From the NCBI GenBank assembly GCA_016194585.1, contig JACQBG010000010.1, positions 62,001 through 126,000 on the forward strand: a DNA stretch of 64,000 nt. The letters run 5' to 3'. Position 1 is the stretch's first letter. Each line of letters opens with the position of its first letter. Of this stretch, positions 1 through 7,237 are shown in pieces. Position numbers and translations under genes: made by a program. Source of the DNA: Gemmatimonadota bacterium. Its GTDB lineage: Bacteria; Gemmatimonadota; Gemmatimonadetes; Gemmatimonadales; Gemmatimonadaceae. Under the pieces are notes generated by a model. The model was not told the origin of the DNA. It did not search any database and saw only the letters and a program-made list of their open reading frames with translations.

Positions 1-451
1 CGGCGAGGTTCTTCGAGAGCTTGTCGCGCAGGCGGGTCAGGAGCAGCTGCTCCTTCTTCGTGTAGTTCTCGAAGTCGCCGCCGGCCTCGGAACCCGCCTC
101 GAGGTCCTTGAGCTTCTTGATCTGCTTCTTGATGGTCGAGAAGTTCGTGAGCAACCCGCCGAGCCAGCGCTCCGTCACCCACATCGCGCCGCACCGGTCC
201 GCCTGCTCCTTCACGAGCTCGGAGAGCTGCTGCTTGGTGCAGACGAAGAGGATGTTCTCGCCGCGCAGGATGACCTCGCGCGCGAGCTTCTGCGCGAGTT
301 CGATCTGCCGCAGGGTCTTCTGGAGGTCGATGATGTGGATCCCGTTGCGCTCCGCGAAGATGAAACGGCGCATCTTCGGGTTCCAGCGACGGGTCTGGTG
401 GCCGAAGTGGACACCGGCCTTGAGGAGATCGTCGAGCGTGGGCTGAGCCAT
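1..451 (-). CDS. rpsB: 30S ribosomal protein S2, 3' end outside window
   Basis: Structural protein of the small ribosomal subunit. The first 150 residues are visible; the C-terminal part lies beyond position 1. The start MAQPTLDDLLKAGVHFGHQ is the usual S2 opening, followed by RRWNPKMRRFIF, NGIHIIDLQKT and ERWLGGLLTNF, all S2 signatures. The ATG is at 449-451. It is the third gene after rplM and rpsI on the same strand, with a 192-nt gap that contains a strong hairpin at 603-630. I could not place a convincing separate promoter in that gap, so it may be cotranscribed or have a weak promoter of its own. Confidence 0.97.
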   Translation of the reverse strand, partial: MAQPTLDDLLKAGVHFGHQTRRWNPKMRRFIFAERNGIHIIDLQKTLRQIELAQKLAREVILRGENILFVCTKQQLSELVKEQADRCGAMWVTERWLGGLLTNFSTIKKQIKKLKDLEAGSEAGGDFENYTKKEQLLLTRLRDKLSKNLA

Positions 452-602
452 GGATCGTGTACCGGTTGGTTGTTGCCGTCGGTCGCAGTCAGCGTGCGGC
501 GCCGACCGCTCGAAAGCGGCACCCGGCGGGCACTCGTGCGACCTGAGAGATGGACTGCGGGAACGTGGAGCCCGGCCGGAGCCGGTCGTGCGGGCTGCGG
601 GG

Positions 603-630
603 CGGTGCGGAGGGAACCCCCTCCGCACCG
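603..630 (-). terminator. 12-bp hairpin between rpsI and rpsB
   Basis: The arms CGGTGCGGAGGG (603-614) and CCCTCCGCACCG (619-630) are perfectly complementary around a 4-nt loop. It follows the rpsI stop codon by 13 nt on the minus strand. No U-tract follows, so it may be a weak terminator, a processing site or part of the rpsB leader. Confidence 0.4.
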
Positions 631-643
631 GCCGCCGCGGCGA

Positions 644-1033
644 CTAGCGCTTGCTGAACTGGAACCGCTTGCGGGCCTTCGGACGGCCCGGCTTCTTGCG
701 CTCGACCGAACGGGCGTCGCGCGTGAGGAGGCCGAGGTCACGGAGCTTGCGGCGGTGCGACTCGTCGATCTTCACGAGGGCGCGGGCCACGGCGAGACGG
801 AGCGCGCCGGCCTGCCCGGTCGATCCGCCGCCGGTGAGGTTCGCCTTCACGTCGTACGCGCCGAGCGTGTCGGTCGCCGTGAACGGCTGCTGGATGGCGG
901 AGACGTTGGACGGGCGCGGGAAGTAGTCACCGAGCGTGCGCCCGTTGACGTCCCACTTGCCCGACCCGGGCTGGAGATAGACGCGGCAGACCGCTTCCTT
1001 GCGGCGGCCGACGGTGTGCGTGATGTCGGCCAT
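644..1033 (-). CDS. rpsI: 30S ribosomal protein S9
   Basis: Small-subunit protein whose basic C-terminal tail reaches the P-site tRNA. The 129-residue length is normal. The protein begins MADITHTVGRRKEAVCRVYL, carries the family motif GGGSTGQAGALRLAVARAL, and ends in KARKRFQFSKR, the conserved tail. The ATG (1031-1033) directly abuts the TAA of rplM (1034-1036), the classical L13-S9 pair. It has no promoter of its own and depends on rplM transcription. Confidence 0.98.
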   Translation of the reverse strand: MADITHTVGRRKEAVCRVYLQPGSGKWDVNGRTLGDYFPRPSNVSAIQQPFTATDTLGAYDVKANLTGGGSTGQAGALRLAVARALVKIDESHRRKLRDLGLLTRDARSVERKKPGRPKARKRFQFSKR

Positions 1034-1489
1034 TTACTTCGCCTCCGCCTGCTTGAAGGTGAGCACGGTGGGCTGTTGCGCCATGTGCGGATGCTCGGCA
1101 CCCGGGTACACGCGCAACTTCAGCCGCAGCTTCTGCCGTCCGAGCGCGTTCTTCGGGAGCATCCCGTGAACGGCCTTCTCGATCACGCGCTCGGGGTGCT
1201 TCGCGAGCATCGTGGCGAACGGGATCTGCTTGTCGTGCCCCATGTAACCGGAGTGCATGAAGTACGTCTTCTGCTCGGCCTTGCGTCCCGTCACGCGGAC
1301 CTTCGACGCGTTGATGACGATGACGTTGTCGCCCGTGTCCATGTGGGGCGTGAACATCGGCTTGTGCTTGCCGCGGATGATGCGGGCGATCTCGGTCGCG
1401 AGGCGGCCGAGCACCATGCCATCCGCATCGACGATGAACCACTTGTGTTCGAAGTCGACGGGACGTGCGCTGTACGTGGTCTGGGACAT
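1034..1489 (-). CDS. rplM: 50S ribosomal protein L13
   Basis: Large-subunit assembly protein, 151 residues. I take the ATG at 1487-1489 ([18 protein letters not shown]) because family members begin near this W-containing segment; the open frame runs 30 codons further upstream but that part has no L13 character and overlaps the leader. Motifs seen are [35 protein letters not shown] and MLPKNALGR. It is the first gene of rplM-rpsI-rpsB, behind a strong promoter and a leader of about 86 nt with a UUCG hairpin. Confidence 0.96.
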   Translation of the reverse strand: MSQTTYSARPVDFEHKWFIVDADGMVLGRLATEIARIIRGKHKPMFTPHMDTGDNVIVINASKVRVTGRKAEQKTYFMHSGYMGHDKQIPFATMLAKHPERVIEKAVHGMLPKNALGRQKLRLKLRVYPGAEHPHMAQQPTVLTFKQAEAK

Positions 1490-1550
1490 CAGAACGGGAA
1501 CTGAAGGGGTGCTGCGCCTCACCGGTGCGGGGTGCAACCCGGGTTTCGGC

Positions 1551-1564
1551 CGCCCCGAAGGGCG
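1551..1564 (-). other. UUCG-capped hairpin in rplM leader
   Basis: Read on the minus strand, CGCCC-TTCG-GGGCG forms a 5-bp stem with the very stable cUUCGg tetraloop, in the untranslated leader between the predicted start site (about 1575) and the rplM ATG. It could stabilise the mRNA or take part in autoregulation by L13; nothing in the sequence decides this. Confidence 0.5.
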
Positions 1565-1581
1565 TTTTGAGACAGACACCT

Positions 1582-1610
1582 AAGATAGACAAGGACTTAG
1601 CTGCTGTCAA
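1582..1610 (-). promoter_or_regulatory. Sigma-70 promoter of rplM-rpsI(-rpsB)
   Basis: On the minus strand a perfect -35 TTGACA (1605-1610) is followed after exactly 17 nt by the -10 TATCTT (1582-1587). The predicted start is near 1575, giving a leader of about 86 nt before rplM. This is the best housekeeping promoter match in the window. Confidence 0.8.
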
Positions 1611-1629
1611 CGAGGCCCTGGACACCACA

Positions 1630-1635
1630 TATTAT
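1630..1635 (+). promoter_or_regulatory. Possible -10 element for a leaderless kinase mRNA
   Basis: TATTAT matches the -10 consensus at five of six positions and ends 5 nt before the ATG of the hybrid kinase, so transcription would begin at about the first codon. No good -35 lies 16-18 nt upstream, and no Shine-Dalgarno sequence precedes the ATG. Low certainty. Confidence 0.3.
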
Positions 1636-1640
1636 CACCG

Positions 1641-3821
1641 ATGTCCTCTCCGGCCGAACCGTTCACGCCGTCGGGCACCGCGAGCCGCTCCCCGCTGGTC
1701 GGGCTGCTCGTGGGATATTTCGCGCTCACCGCGGTGGCGTACGCCTTCGTCACGCCGGGCGGCGCGTCGCTCGCCCTGTGGAGCGACATCGCGCACCTGC
1801 CGTTCCCGGTGTTCGGGCTCATCGTCTTCGCGCAGACCGCGGCCGCGGCGCCCGACGCCGGGGTGCGGCGCGGCTGGCAGCTGCTCACGTTCGGACAGCT
1901 GGCCGGCGTCATCGGCGACCTCGCGTGGATCGTCGCCGACGCCCGGCACACGAACGTGCCGACGGCGATCTATCTCGCCTGGACGGCGGTCTACGCCGTC
2001 GGCACGGTCGCCGGGATGCTGTGGCTCATGCGCGCGACGCCGACCGACCGGCAGCGCACGAGCGACTGGGTCGACGCCGGCATCCTCGCCGCCGCCGGCT
2101 GCGTGCTCGCCTGGTACCTCGTGGCGCAGGACACGGCGCGCATCGAGCGCGGCGACGTCAGCGCCCTCGTCGTCTTCTTCGTGACGACGAGCGTGAACGT
2201 GGGACTGCTCTATCAGGCGGGCGCGCTCTGGTTCCGCGCGCCGGCCGTGATCCCGCGCCGCACGGCGGCCTGGTTCGTGGCCGGTTTCATGACCTACGTC
2301 GTCGCCGACCTCCTGCTCGAACGCGAGAGCTATCTCAATACGTACACGGGCGGATCGTACCTCGAAGTCTTCTACAACTTCGCCTCCCTCGCGCTCGTCC
2401 TTGGCGCCGACGCGGCCCGCCGCCGGCCGGCCGCCGCGGCGCCGGCGGACACGCCGCGCCGGGCCGACATCGTGCCCGTCATCGCGACCCTCATCGCGCT
2501 CGTGCCGCTCGCGCTCGAATCGCGCCATCTCGACCTGCAACACACGGCGCTCCACGGCGTCGCGCTCGGGCTCGCCGTCCTGCTGCTGATGGTGCAATGG
2601 CGCCAGCGACTCGCGCGCGACGAGATCGCCGCGCTGTCCGACCGTCGCATCGGGCTCGAGCAGCAGCTCTGGCAGGCGCAGAAGATGGACGCCATCGGGC
2701 GGCTCGCCGGCGGCATCGCGCACGACTTCAACAACATCCTCGCCGCGATCTCGTCGCACGCCCAGCTGCTGCGATCGGCCGACGGGCCGCCGAGCGGCCG
2801 TGAGATCGACGAGATCGAATACGCCACGCAGCGCGCCGCCGCGCTCACGCACCGCCTGCTCGCCTTCAGCCGCACCGACTCGCCGAGGGTCGGCGCCGTG
2901 CCCGTGTCGGCGGTCGTGCGGTCGATGGAGCCGATGCTTCGCCGGCTGCTCGCCGCGCCGGTGCGGTTCGACGTGCAGCTCGCCGATGACGACGCGTGCG
3001 TGGCGCTGGGCGACGGCCAGCTCGAGCAGGTGCTGCTGAATCTCGCCGTGAACGCGCGCGACGCGATGCCCGAGGGCGGCACGCTGCGCATCGCCACGCG
3101 GCGGGTGCGCGTCGCCGCCGGCGCACGCGACCCGAGCGGTCTCCCGCCAGGCGAGTGGGCGGTGCTCGAGGTGCACGACACCGGGCACGGGATGGACGAC
3201 GGCGTGCGGGCCCGGCTCTTCGAGCCGTTCTTCACGACGAAGCCGCGCGGCCAGGGCACCGGGCTCGGCCTGGTGACCGTCGCCGGCATCGCCGACGCGG
3301 CGAACGGTCACGTGTTCGTCGACAGCGCGCCGGGGCGCGGCACGACGATGACGGTGGTGCTCCCGCTCGTCGACGCGCCCGCGCGGGACGCCGTCGGGAC
3401 GCCCGCGCCGGCTCCGCGGCCGCACGAACCGGGGCGCAGCACGATCCTGCTCGTCGACGACGAGGCGTCGGTGCGGCGCGCCCTGGGGATCTATCTCTCG
3501 CGCCACCAGTTCACGGTGCTCGAAGCGGAACATGGCCGCGCGGCCCTCACGACGCTCGCCGAGCGCGACTGGCAGGTCGACCTGGTGATCACGGACGTCG
3601 AGATGCCGGAGATGAGCGGCCTCGACCTCGCTCGTGAGATCCGCGCGCGCGCCCCCGCCCTCCCGTTGCTGTACATGTCGGGGTACGTCGACGGCCGCCG
3701 CGGGAGCGAACCGGACGCGGAGTTCAGCGCGGCGGACGTGCTGACCAAACCGTTCGACCTCGCGTACCTGCTCGAGCGCGTCCGCGGCGCACTGTCAGGC
3801 CCGCCGCCGCGCGCCGGCTGA
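1641..3821 (+). CDS. Membrane hybrid histidine kinase (7TM-like sensor, HisKA, HATPase, receiver)
   Basis: Two-component sensor kinase of 726 residues. The first ~320 residues form about eight hydrophobic segments with no periplasmic domain, so the signal is probably sensed in or near the membrane. The dimerisation/phosphoacceptor helix follows, with His361 in AGGIAHDFNN, then an ATPase domain with N471 in NLAVNARD and the G boxes DTGHGMDD and GTGLGL. A receiver domain (~600-715) has acidic residues in VDDE, the phosphoacceptor D652 in TDVEMPEMSG and K703 in LTKPFD. Phosphate therefore probably passes internally before reaching an unknown partner. It is divergent from rplM and meets the biotin carrier gene tail to tail with a 3-nt gap. 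No cognate regulator lies beside it. Confidence 0.9.
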   Translation: MSSPAEPFTPSGTASRSPLVGLLVGYFALTAVAYAFVTPGGASLALWSDIAHLPFPVFGLIVFAQTAAAAPDAGVRRGWQLLTFGQLAGVIGDLAWIVADARHTNVPTAIYLAWTAVYAVGTVAGMLWLMRATPTDRQRTSDWVDAGILAAAGCVLAWYLVAQDTARIERGDVSALVVFFVTTSVNVGLLYQAGALWFRAPAVIPRRTAAWFVAGFMTYVVADLLLERESYLNTYTGGSYLEVFYNFASLALVLGADAARRRPAAAAPADTPRRADIVPVIATLIALVPLALESRHLDLQHTALHGVALGLAVLLLMVQWRQRLARDEIAALSDRRIGLEQQLWQAQKMDAIGRLAGGIAHDFNNILAAISSHAQLLRSADGPPSGREIDEIEYATQRAAALTHRLLAFSRTDSPRVGAVPVSAVVRSMEPMLRRLLAAPVRFDVQLADDDACVALGDGQLEQVLLNLAVNARDAMPEGGTLRIATRRVRVAAGARDPSGLPPGEWAVLEVHDTGHGMDDGVRARLFEPFFTTKPRGQGTGLGLVTVAGIADAANGHVFVDSAPGRGTTMTVVLPLVDAPARDAVGTPAPAPRPHEPGRSTILLVDDEASVRRALGIYLSRHQFTVLEAEHGRAALTTLAERDWQVDLVITDVEMPEMSGLDLAREIRARAPALPLLYMSGYVDGRRGSEPDAEFSAADVLTKPFDLAYLLERVRGALSGPPPRAG

Positions 3822-3824
3822 CCG

Positions 3825-4328
3825 CTACTCGAACTCGACGAGCAGCGCCCCCTTCTCCACCGCGGTGCCGACCCGCGCGTGCACGGCCTTCACGATGCCG
3901 GCGGCGGGCGAGCGCAGCTCGTTCTCCATCTTCATCGCCTCCATGGCGACGATCCCCTGCCCGGCCTCGACGTCGTCGCCGGGCGCGACCGACACGCGCA
4001 CGATGAGGCCGGGCATGGGCGCGCGCAGGGGCTGCGGTCCGAGGGGCCCCGCGGCCGCCGCCGAGAGGTCGCGGATGGCGCGCGTCCGCGCGTCGAGCGC
4101 TTCGACGAGGTGCCGGCGGCCGTCGATGCGCACCACGTAGCGCCCGCGCGCGCCGTCGCGCCGCGCCGTGAGGCGGTGCATCGCGCCGTCGATCGTCACG
4201 AGCCGTACGGGGGTGCCGGCGACGTCGACGAGGTGCGCGTGCCGCGGCGCGCCGCCGTCGACGCGCGCCGTCTCGCCGTCGAGCTCGACCTCGACCCGCG
4301 TGCCGTCGATGTCCACGAAGTACTTCAT
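3825..4328 (-). CDS. Biotin carboxyl carrier subunit of an acyl-CoA carboxylase
   Basis: Carries biotin between the carboxylase and carboxyltransferase active sites. It has 167 residues: a divergent N-terminal half (MKYFVDIDGTRVEVEL) and a C-terminal biotinyl domain (~100-167) with AMKMEN, where K133 is the biotinylation site. The short N-terminal region resembles stand-alone carriers of acyl/propionyl-CoA carboxylases more than the Pro/Ala-rich AccB of acetyl-CoA carboxylase. The ATG (4326-4328) overlaps the TGA of the methyltransferase gene (ATGA), so translation is probably coupled. It is the last gene of the carboxylase operon. Confidence 0.88.
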   Translation of the reverse strand: MKYFVDIDGTRVEVELDGETARVDGGAPRHAHLVDVAGTPVRLVTIDGAMHRLTARRDGARGRYVVRIDGRRHLVEALDARTRAIRDLSAAAAGPLGPQPLRAPMPGLIVRVSVAPGDDVEAGQGIVAMEAMKMENELRSPAAGIVKAVHARVGTAVEKGALLVEFE

Positions 4329-5560
4329 GCCGCCTCCTCGGGTACCAGCTCGCACACGGTCTCGACGTGCGCGGTCTGCGGGAACATGTCGAACGCCGTC
4401 ATGCCGGAGACGCGCCACCCACCCAGCCGCGCAACATCGCGCGCGAGCGTCGCGGGGTCGCAGCTCACGTAGACGATCGCGCGCGGACGGCGCTCGGCGC
4501 GCGCGAGGAGCGCCGTGACGCGCGCGTCCACCCCGGCGCGCGGCGGATTGAGGATCACGACGTCGGCGGGGAGCGCGCCCTCGAGCGCTTCCTCGACCCG
4601 CGCCGCGATGGCGCGTGACCCCTCGCCGAGCCGCGTCGCGCTGAACGCGCTCGCCTCGCGGTCGAGTTCGATCGCCGTCACGCGGCAGCCGCGCCCAGAG
4701 AGCGCCGCGGCGACATCCCCGGCGCCCGCATAGGCATCGACCACCGTCGCCGGATCGTGGGCCATCGCGCGGTCGATGACGAACTCGGAGAGCAGCGCGC
4801 CCACCTCGGGATTCACCTGCGCGAACGACGCCGCCGGCGACGCATGCTCGCGCCGGTCGTGAAGCAACCGCCGCGTCGCCCCGTCGGGCACCCACCAGAT
4901 CGCGCCGATCGACGGCACCTGGCCGGCGAAGGTCGCATGATGCCGCCACTCCCTGCCGCCTTCGAGGACGAACGACGCGCCCCCCTCGGCAAGGCGCACG
5001 TTGCCGCGCAATCGCGGATCGGAGGGCAACCACCGCTCGGCCGCGAGCACCTCGCGCCACGCCTCGAGCAGCGCCGGCTCGGCGAGGCGGCATTCCTCCA
5101 GCGAGAAGACGCGGTCGGGATCGTCCCACGCGTGGAAGCCGGCCCGCACGCCCGAGGCGTCACGGCGGATGGCGAGCGAGAGCTTGCGACGATAGTGCCA
5201 CACGCGCTCGCCGCCGACCATCGCCGGGAGCGGCAGGTCGCGCCGCGCGATGCGGCGCATGGTCTCCTGCACGATATGCCGCTTCGCCTCGCGCTGCGCT
5301 TCGATCGACAGGTGCTGCAGCTGGCAGCCGCCACAGTGGTCTCGCTCATAGTGTGGGCACGCCGGCGTGACGCGACCGGGTCCCGGCACCTCCAACCGAT
5401 CGACGCGGCCGCGCGCGAGCCGCCCCTTCTGCTCCACCGACGCGACGACGCGGTCGCCGGGCGCAGTGCGCGGCACGAACACGACGAGCCCCTCGTGTCG
5501 GGCCACGCCGTCGCCTCCGGCGGCGATCGACGCGATGTCGAGCGTCCACTGCTGGGTCAC
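4325..5560 (-). CDS. 23S rRNA/tRNA uracil-C5 methyltransferase, TrmA/RlmD family
   Basis: S-adenosylmethionine-dependent RNA m5U methyltransferase, 411 residues. A TRAM-like N-terminal domain (~1-60) is followed by iron-sulfur cysteines C68, C76 and C79, with C157 as a possible fourth; RlmD spacing is C-x5-C-x2-C, here it is C-x7-C-x2-C. The catalytic domain has DAYAGAGDVA (SAM), ILNPPRAG and VYVSCDPATLARD with nucleophile C367. I chose the GTG at 5558-5560, which overlaps the accC TGA as GTGA; a longer frame exists but runs into accC. Its stop overlaps the carrier-gene ATG. Its place between two carboxylase subunit genes is odd. The exact uridine target cannot be told from sequence. Confidence 0.85.
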   Translation of the reverse strand: MTQQWTLDIASIAAGGDGVARHEGLVVFVPRTAPGDRVVASVEQKGRLARGRVDRLEVPGPGRVTPACPHYERDHCGGCQLQHLSIEAQREAKRHIVQETMRRIARRDLPLPAMVGGERVWHYRRKLSLAIRRDASGVRAGFHAWDDPDRVFSLEECRLAEPALLEAWREVLAAERWLPSDPRLRGNVRLAEGGASFVLEGGREWRHHATFAGQVPSIGAIWWVPDGATRRLLHDRREHASPAASFAQVNPEVGALLSEFVIDRAMAHDPATVVDAYAGAGDVAAALSGRGCRVTAIELDREASAFSATRLGEGSRAIAARVEEALEGALPADVVILNPPRAGVDARVTALLARAERRPRAIVYVSCDPATLARDVARLGGWRVSGMTAFDMFPQTAHVETVCELVPEEAA

Positions 5561-7098
5561 GCGCCGCGCAGCCCCTCGGCGCGCGCGAGGCGCGCCCACG
5601 CACTCTCCGACGGCGCCGTGCCTGCGGCGGCATCACCTGCCCCGCCCGACGCCTTCACTCGCGCACCGCGGTCGTGCTCGGCGATGAGCGCGGCCGCGAT
5701 CGCGACGGCCTCGCGATCGGCGGCCGAGGGCGTCGCCGCGAGCAGCGACGGCAAGCGGCGCTCGAGCCACTGGATCTCGATCGCGCCTCGCTGGAACTCG
5801 TCGTCGTCCATCACGCGCAGGTGGAACTCGCGCGACGTCTCGATCCCCTCGATGGTCAGCTCGCGCAACGCGCGCCGCATGCGCGCCACGGCCTCGCCGC
5901 GCGTTGGTGCCCACACGATGAGCTTGGCGAGCATCGGATCGTAGAACAGCCCGACCTCGGAACCGACCTCCACGCCGCCATCCCATCGCACGCCGGGCCC
6001 ACCGGGCACCTGCAGGTGCGTGATGTGGCCTGTGGACGGGAGGAAGCCGTTCGCCGGATCCTCGCTCGTGATGCGGCACTCGATCGCCCAGCCGTTCGGC
6101 TCGATGGGGCCGAGGGCGGGGAGCCGCTCCCCCGCGGCGATGCGCAACTGCCACTGCACGAGGTCGAGGCCGGTCACCAGTTCGGTGACGGGGTGCTCGA
6201 CCTGGATGCGCGTGTTCATCTCGAGGAAGTAGAACGCGCCGCTCGCGTCGAGCAGGAACTCGCAGGTGCCGGCGTTGACGTACCCGGCGGCGCGCGCCGC
6301 ACGCACCGCGGCTTCCCCCATCCGGCGGCGCAACTCCGGCGAGACGGCGACGCTGGGCGCCTCCTCGATCATCTTCTGGTGACGGCGCTGCACGGAGCAT
6401 TCGCGCTCGCCGAGCGAGAGCACGGTGCCATGCTGGTCGGCGAGCACCTGGATCTCGATGTGCCGCGGCCCCTCGATGTACTTCTCCACGTACACGGCGT
6501 CGTCGCCGAACGCGTTCTTCGCCTCGCGCTTGGCGGCGTCGAGCGCGCCGGCGATCTCCGCCGCGGAGCGGACGACCCGCATCCCCTTGCCGCCGCCACC
6601 GGCCGCCGCCTTGAGCAGCACGGGATATCCGAACCGCGCCGCGACCTCCGCGGCCTCGGCGGCGTCGGTGAGCGCCTCGGTCGTGCCGGGCACGACGGGG
6701 ACGTCGTGCGCGATCGCCAACTGCCGCGCCGACGTCTTGCTCCCCATCGCCGCGATCGCCTCCGCGGGCGGGCCGACCCACACGAGCCCGGCGTCGCGCA
6801 CGGCGCGCGCGAACCACTCGCGCTCGCTCAGGAAACCGTAGCCCGGATGCACCGCCTCGGCGCCCGTCGCCTTGGCGGCGGCGATGATCGCGTCGCCGAG
6901 CAGGTAACTGTGGCTCGAGGGGGGCGGACCGATGCGGACGGCCTCATCGGCTTCGCGCACGTGCGGCGAGGTCGCGTCGGCGTCGGAATAGACGGCGACG
7001 GAGCGGAGGCCGAGCTCGCGGCAGGCGCGCACGATGCGGAGGGCGATCTCGCCGCGGTTGGCGATGATCACTTTCTTGAACGACGAGTGGGAGGGCAA
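5557..7098 (-). CDS. accC: Biotin carboxylase subunit of acyl-CoA carboxylase
   Basis: ATP-dependent carboxylation of biotin on the carrier protein. It has 513 residues: an N-terminal VIIANRGEIALRI domain, an ATP-grasp with the glycine loop KAAAGGGGKGM (~163-173), the catalytic EMNTRIQVEHPVTE (~293-306), and a C-terminal biotin carboxylase domain. The Ala-rich tail after ~460 carries no obvious biotinyl domain, so the carrier is encoded separately. The start is uncertain. The longest frame begins at a TTG (7096-7098) that lies inside a dispersed repeat. A GTG at 7069-7071, directly before IIANRGEIA, would match the usual family start. The carboxyltransferase gene precedes it. Confidence 0.93.
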   Translation of the reverse strand: MPSHSSFKKVIIANRGEIALRIVRACRELGLRSVAVYSDADATSPHVREADEAVRIGPPPSSHSYLLGDAIIAAAKATGAEAVHPGYGFLSEREWFARAVRDAGLVWVGPPAEAIAAMGSKTSARQLAIAHDVPVVPGTTEALTDAAEAAEVAARFGYPVLLKAAAGGGGKGMRVVRSAAEIAGALDAAKREAKNAFGDDAVYVEKYIEGPRHIEIQVLADQHGTVLSLGERECSVQRRHQKMIEEAPSVAVSPELRRRMGEAAVRAARAAGYVNAGTCEFLLDASGAFYFLEMNTRIQVEHPVTELVTGLDLVQWQLRIAAGERLPALGPIEPNGWAIECRITSEDPANGFLPSTGHITHLQVPGGPGVRWDGGVEVGSEVGLFYDPMLAKLIVWAPTRGEAVARMRRALRELTIEGIETSREFHLRVMDDDEFQRGAIEIQWLERRLPSLLAATPSAADREAVAIAAALIAEHDRGARVKASGGAGDAAAGTAPSESAWARLARAEGLRGA

Positions 7099-7182
7099 GG
7101 CGATAGCGGGGGAGGTCGAGTGGGAGTGGGAGCCGAGTGCGAGTGGGACCCGAGTGGGAGTGGGAGTTGAGTGGGAGTGGGA
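7086..7182. repeat. GAGTGGGA-rich dispersed repeat, copy A
   Basis: Positions 7086-7149 align without gaps to 55076-55139, with about 55 of 64 bases identical; differences cluster at 7100-7105. Further GAGTGGGAGTGGGA words follow to 7182. The G-runs at 7156-7158, 7162-7164, 7173-7175 and 7179-7181 fit a three-layer G-quadruplex on the plus strand. The element fills most of the gap between the carboxyltransferase gene and accC and covers the TTG candidate start of accC. Confidence 0.8.
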
Positions 7183-7237
7183 CGTGTGAGGGGGAAGCCG
7201 ATCGGCTCGTGCTCGACTGCCCCTCCCCCTCCCCCTC

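Noticed and set aside
452-602. Promoter for rpsB
   Set aside because: No -35/-10 pair with acceptable spacing could be found; only the hairpin at 603-630 is clear.
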